Origin: an uncultured Vibrio sp.
Lineage (GTDB): Bacteria > Pseudomonadota > Gammaproteobacteria > Enterobacterales > Vibrionaceae
Length of the DNA: 64,000 bases
Reading direction: 5' to 3'
NCBI RefSeq assembly: GCF_963675395.1
Contig: NZ_OY776223.1
Location: forward strand, 1,736,001-1,800,000
Positions 61,566 to 64,000 of this stretch are shown one piece after another. The notes under the pieces are model-generated. The model made no database searches, had not been told where the DNA came from, and saw only the letters and a list, made by a program, of their open reading frames with translations. How positions within the stretch are numbered: position 1 is the first letter of the stretch; each line of letters begins with the position of its first letter. Position numbers and translations under genes: made by a program.

Positions 61566-63139
61566 TGAAACGCAAGTGGACATTGAGCCTAGTCAGTGTA
61601 CTAGGCATGATCATATGGGTAAGTACAGAATACGCAGGCAGTGCGCCTAACGTGAATGGCGCTGCAAATGCCACCCAGCCGGTGTTACAACATCGGCTAA
61701 AGACGGACACAGCCTCATTTAGTAATAGGCCACTGAGCGGTGCGCCACCCATCTCTATAGCGGCTTTGGAGAAAGAAAGTGTCTCTGATGCCTCCTCTCT
61801 AACCAAAGCCGAAGCTAGAGTCACAAGCGTTAAAGACGCTGACGAACAGACATGGCAGCAAACCCACCACCACGAAAACAACACGTCAACCGTCACGGCA
61901 GGGCGTGATATTTTGGCAAATAATGATGCCGCAGCTAACCGCAAGCCTCATATCAATCCGTTAGCCTATCAACGCCTCCAAAAAGAGCTTTCTGGATGGG
62001 AATTAGTGGAAGATAAACCTACTCAGTTTCGCTTGTGGATCGCTGACTTGTTTGACGATGCAGAGCACGACTTTCTTTCCACCCGCGTAGAGTTACAGCT
62101 CCAGGGGGTCAAAATGTCTGGCTCATCGACGCTTATTTTTAAAGGTATTCCCAAAACCACAGATTCGCCGCAACTCAAAATATCAGCGAAGGATCACCAC
62201 CATGGTGATGACGGTGATGCTTGGGTCTCCGCGATATTTGACCTTTCTATGATCTCCTCGGCTTCAATCAATACTCATCCTTTAGAAGGCGAAACCGTCT
62301 ATCGACTGGAAACCACCAACCACTTAAATGGTCGATACACTCTGTATGACGTGGTGTACTGCGAAGCGTTCAAGTTTGTTCAGCAAGAGGTCTTTTATGC
62401 GGCTTCGAACAACAAAACCCAGTGTCCACCGGATGAGCAGCTCATCCAAGTGGGCACCTATACCGTCGACGCAGACCAATTGAACGTATACAGTCAGTTG
62501 TCGTCACTGGACACACAGCAAACATGGAAGCTGCAAAAACAGTATCCATCAGTCAAACATCCCGGAGTGACCAATTACTTTGTCAGCGTGTACAACGGCA
62601 AACAATTTGAAAGCTACACCATGCAAAAGAAACGTTCAGCGATGGAGCAACGCATCAACGCCCCCACTGGACAGTATTTGTATCAAATAGCCTTTTTTGA
62701 CTATCTACTGCCGCTTCCTAACGGTGAGTATCTGGTATCTGAAATCGGCAACTTTCTTTATCACCATGGAACTGAGGTGGTAGGTCCGTTAGGCGAACAT
62801 ATCGATTCCGATCTCAACCTGCGTACTTACGAGCGCAGTCTGCGCTGTGCCGATATCGCAGTCTGGTACGACAGTCATGCGATCGCAGGCCAAGGTGACT
62901 ATCAAATCGACATCATCTCAGACCCGTTCCCCTATGATCCGACCTACCAAATTGACTGCTACGAATACACGAGCAACCTAGCAACCGGACAACAGTCCTT
63001 AGCGTTTGACCTAAATTACTCGCCATACGATGAGTTACTCCCCGGAGAGGTGTACAGTTATGTTTTGCGCCCCAAACCGCAGTTCGCCCAGTGGGTGGAA
63101 GAGATCAAATTAAACCTGATCTATCATCCACCGCATTAG
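61565..63139 (+). CDS. Exported or membrane-anchored protein, unknown
   Basis: A 524-residue protein whose ATG shares its A with the TAA of the sigma gene (TAATG), the last gene of the operon. The N-terminus (MKRKWTLSLVSVLGMIIWVS) is a signal peptide or anchor. Residues ~25-120 are low-complexity, Ser/Thr/Ala-rich, and the rest (~125-524) is a beta-rich, aromatic body with four or more cysteines and a DHHHGDDGD patch near 200 that could bind metal. I recognise no family. The frame is open 27 bases upstream, but an earlier start would run back into the sigma gene. Confidence 0.75.
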   Translation: MKRKWTLSLVSVLGMIIWVSTEYAGSAPNVNGAANATQPVLQHRLKTDTASFSNRPLSGAPPISIAALEKESVSDASSLTKAEARVTSVKDADEQTWQQTHHHENNTSTVTAGRDILANNDAAANRKPHINPLAYQRLQKELSGWELVEDKPTQFRLWIADLFDDAEHDFLSTRVELQLQGVKMSGSSTLIFKGIPKTTDSPQLKISAKDHHHGDDGDAWVSAIFDLSMISSASINTHPLEGETVYRLETTNHLNGRYTLYDVVYCEAFKFVQQEVFYAASNNKTQCPPDEQLIQVGTYTVDADQLNVYSQLSSLDTQQTWKLQKQYPSVKHPGVTNYFVSVYNGKQFESYTMQKKRSAMEQRINAPTGQYLYQIAFFDYLLPLPNGEYLVSEIGNFLYHHGTEVVGPLGEHIDSDLNLRTYERSLRCADIAVWYDSHAIAGQGDYQIDIISDPFPYDPTYQIDCYEYTSNLATGQQSLAFDLNYSPYDELLPGEVYSYVLRPKPQFAQWVEEIKLNLIYHPPH

Positions 63140-63144
63140 TACGC

Positions 63145-64000
63145 TTAGAATTTCCACAATGCTTGTAAGCCCGTGCTCCATGTCAGCAATTCCGATTCAG
63201 GTAACGTCGCTTTGTAACTATCTGTTCCCTGCTCCTGACAAATACCATCAGTCATGGTCTTACAGTATGAGGGACTTACAATGTGAGAATCCGATTCCAG
63301 ACGTTTTTCAAATCCAATTAAGGCAAACCAACCTAAGTGCAAACCTTCAAAAACCTCGTAGCTGACCGTTCCTTCCAAACTGGTACGAATACTGTGGCTA
63401 TCAAAATCGACATCACTAAACTGAGTAGAAGAGGTCTTGCTATACAAAGGGAAACCAATGAGTGCTCTGCCAGAAACATGCCAGTTATTATCGGCGAATA
63501 ACGTGCCATCATCATAAGCCACCCCTATATCAGCAAACACACTTGTGTTGGTTTCCTCCCATGTACCATGAAAGAACTGATTACCCTGTTCGGTATAGTT
63601 TTTGACACTGAAGCGAGTAAACGTTTGATAAGTGAATGACGGACCTGCGACTAAACGCCAGCGATTATCCAACTTGTAGTGCAGCAGGATATTGGTGGCG
63701 GTTCTCAGGTACTCAGCTTCATTGTTTTGGATAACTTGGCCGTTCCAACGCCACTCTTCCTCACCATTAACTGGTGAGAACGTTGCAAGTGCATCAATCG
63801 AAAAATCGAAGTCTTCATTAATATAGTACAGGCCACCAGAATTAATCACTGGATTCAGTAAGTTCACACTGGAACTTACTACGCCCGACTCCTCATATAT
63901 TACGTTCTCTAACCCTAGGGTAAAATACGAATAGCCATACCGATCATCCATCTCGTTAGCTGCCGCTGTCGAGGCCATACACATCAACGTAAAACCCACG
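63145..64000 (-). CDS. Outer-membrane beta-barrel protein, N-terminus cut by the window edge
   Basis: At least 284 residues. The visible start is the end of a signal peptide (CMASTAAANEM), so only a few codons are missing beyond base 64000. Alternating polar/aromatic strands run through the sequence, and the C-terminus LQALWKF ends in Phe, the BAM recognition signature. The count of strands suggests a barrel of 10-14. It has two cysteines near residue 250 (SYCKTMTDGICQE) that may form a disulfide loop. It converges on the kinase-sigma operon with 5 bases between stops. Function unknown; regulation by the sigma factor is possible but not shown. Confidence 0.75.
   Translation of the reverse strand, partial: VGFTLMCMASTAAANEMDDRYGYSYFTLGLENVIYEESGVVSSSVNLLNPVINSGGLYYINEDFDFSIDALATFSPVNGEEEWRWNGQVIQNNEAEYLRTATNILLHYKLDNRWRLVAGPSFTYQTFTRFSVKNYTEQGNQFFHGTWEETNTSVFADIGVAYDDGTLFADNNWHVSGRALIGFPLYSKTSSTQFSDVDFDSHSIRTSLEGTVSYEVFEGLHLGWFALIGFEKRLESDSHIVSPSYCKTMTDGICQEQGTDSYKATLPESELLTWSTGLQALWKF

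Overview
The window reads as chromosomal DNA of a Vibrio, most like the Harveyi/Parahaemolyticus group. Protein sequences and gene order are those of the larger Vibrio chromosome: pckA, the yiiD-dtd-yihY block, typA-glnA-glnL-glnG, hemN-yihI, engB-spf-polA-ryhB, hemB, tatD-tatCBA-ubiB-ubiJ-ubiE-rmuC, and rsmJ-prlC-rlmJ-gor. I see no rRNA, tRNA, CRISPR array, transposase or prophage. The content is mostly core metabolism and information processing, with a more accessory right-hand end.

Layout. 1-6.6 kb: 3' end of pckA, an AsmA-like protein with a probable C-terminal frameshift, yiiD, dtd, yihY, a DUF2959 lipoprotein and a small P-loop ATPase. 6.7-13.9 kb: typA, then the nitrogen regulon core glnA - DUF4124 gene - glnL - glnG, with a sigma54 promoter and NtrC-type sites before glnA and a further NtrC-type site before glnL. 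14-21 kb: a CACHE-HAMP-GGDEF-EAL protein, adenosine deaminase, hemN, a DUF2489 gene, yihI and a zinc-ribbon methyltransferase. 21-29 kb: an apparent diguanylate-cyclase remnant, cytochrome c4, engB, the Spot 42 RNA gene, a leftward terminator that may end a second small RNA, polA, an intergenic stretch rich in DnaA-box and GATC sequences, a long Vibrio-type RyhB RNA under a Fur-box promoter, a GNAT gene and hemB. 29-36 kb: tatD, then leftward rmuC-ubiE-ubiJ-ubiB-tatABC. 36-46 kb: two EamA transporters, a second PAS-GGDEF-EAL protein, an HI0933-type flavoprotein, uspB-ftnA-uspA, a lysine-rich unknown, rsmJ and asnC. 46-52 kb: prlC, rlmJ, gor and a purine nucleoside phosphorylase. 52-58 kb: a gluconate/Entner-Doudoroff cluster (eda, gntP-family permease, gntK, edd, LacI-type regulator) with three palindromic operators. 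58-64 kb: a serine/threonine kinase, a secreted protein, an ECF sigma factor and a second exported protein in one tight operon, facing an outer-membrane barrel gene cut by the window edge.

The most interesting locus is the last one. Its kinase and sigma factor match the PknT/EcfP type, in which the sigma factor is switched on by phosphorylation rather than by release from an anti-sigma factor. The sigma factor here has a threonine at residue 63, the position I recall as phosphorylated in V. parahaemolyticus EcfP. The two exported proteins and the adjacent barrel have no function I can assign. Other points to check are the origin-like cluster upstream of polA, the possible sRNA beside Spot 42, the GGDEF relic, the AsmA frameshift, and two families of short palindromic intergenic repeats.
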